The notes beneath the pieces are model-generated. The model had not been told where the DNA came from. It worked only from the letters and a program-made list of their open reading frames with translations, and did not search any database. Positions 32,553-32,900 of a stretch of DNA of 32,900 nucleotides are shown here, one piece after another; within the stretch, counting starts at the first letter, position 1, and every line of letters starts with the position of its first letter. The DNA lies in assembly GCA_022843265.1 (NCBI GenBank), contig JALHNZ010000036.1:1-32900 (forward strand), written 5' to 3'. The translations under genes and the position numbers were made by a program. The stretch comes from Gemmatimonadaceae bacterium. Its GTDB lineage: Bacteria; Gemmatimonadota; Gemmatimonadetes; Gemmatimonadales; Gemmatimonadaceae.

Positions 32553-32900
32553 CTACGGGTAGGCGGTCGCGTCGCGCGTCTGCCGCAAAGCCTGCACCAC
32601 GCGTTCGATGCGCGCGTGCGCGTCATTTGCGACCTCGACCAATTCGTTGGCCAAGCCACCCGGGGTTGCCCCGAGCATAGCGCGCGGGTCGACGAGGCGC
32701 ACGGTTGATTGCGTGTCGCTCACCCACTCCACCGTCACATTGCAAGGGAGCAGCAAACCAATGGCGGGATCGGCGGTGACGGCGGCGAAAGCCAGCGGCG
32801 GATTGCAGGCGCCAAGAATCACGTACGGCCGGAACTCTCGGCCGAGCTTGTCGCGAAACGCGGCCTGCAGATCGATCTCCGTTAGCACGCCAAATCCTTC
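32553..32900 (-). CDS. DUF302 family protein (5' partial)
   Basis: The frame is open to the window edge, where it reads 'GFGVLTEIDLQAAFRDKLG', so the start lies outside. 'FRPYVILGACNPPLAFAAV', 'IGLLLPCNVTVEW' and 'VDPRAMLGA' are hallmark segments of DUF302, including its two conserved Cys. The function is unknown; the Cys pair suggests thiol, sulfur or metal chemistry. It is the upstream gene of a same-strand group with the small protein and the cytochrome/copper protein, 61 bases apart from the former. Confidence 0.85.
   Translation of the reverse strand, partial: EGFGVLTEIDLQAAFRDKLGREFRPYVILGACNPPLAFAAVTADPAIGLLLPCNVTVEWVSDTQSTVRLVDPRAMLGATPGGLANELVEVANDAHARIERVVQALRQTRDATAYP

Overview
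The window is GC-rich, gene-dense bacterial chromosome. Two features point to a Gram-negative bacterium, most likely Gemmatimonadota (inference from gene style, no marker gene is present). First, there are two long Ser/Thr kinases with the same layout: an N-terminal kinase opening with 'DRYRIERELGAGGMATVY', one membrane span, and a C-terminal TolB/PD40-type propeller. Second, there are many secreted or lipoprotein-type proteins, a FadL-type outer-membrane porin and a PEP-CTERM protein. No tRNA, rRNA, CRISPR array, transposase or phage gene was seen.

Layout. 1-1629: the end of a sulfur-oxidation operon (SoxD-like cytochrome c, partial, then two YeeE/YedE half-transporters), closed by a strong terminator. 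1705-4622: a FadL-type porin and an unknown exported protein, divergent from an ArsR-family repressor with a palindromic candidate operator between them. 4682-8181: kinase-propeller 1 and a small DUF2892 membrane protein. 8316-12232: an EAL phosphodiesterase with two C-terminal DEP domains, lying between an intact alpha/beta hydrolase gene and a 147-bp copy of that gene's 3' end (direct repeat, about 92% identical). 12749-13486: a vWA/DUF1194 PEP-CTERM protein behind a sigma-54-like promoter. 13834-16686: sulfide:quinone oxidoreductase, TusE/DsrC-like carrier, DsrE2-like sulfurtransferase and a TspO-like membrane protein, preceded by a structured untranslated leader. 16694-19405: kinase-propeller 2. 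19667-22231: secreted DUF305 and LVIVD-repeat proteins. 22536-29850: an exported amidohydrolase, a GMC oxidoreductase with its Tat-exported gamma subunit, and a single 1047-residue protein that joins an amidohydrolase to a PQQ dehydrogenase. 29864-30722: a decayed MDR reductase pseudogene. 30856-32900: a cytochrome c/copper monooxygenase-like fusion, a small conserved protein and a DUF302 protein cut by the window edge.

How the parts may work together. Two gene groups handle reduced sulfur. SoxD plus YeeE/YedE fit periplasmic thiosulfate oxidation and sulfur-anion transport. SQR feeds electrons from sulfide to quinone and could hand sulfane sulfur to the DsrE2 and TusE carriers. The 22.5-29.9 kb block looks like envelope machinery that hydrolyses and then oxidises organic substrates and passes electrons to the respiratory chain; the substrate cannot be read from sequence. 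The most unusual items are the amidohydrolase-PQQ fusion, the EAL-DEP-DEP protein with its flanking repeat, and the SQR-TusE-DsrE2 operon with its unassigned leader.
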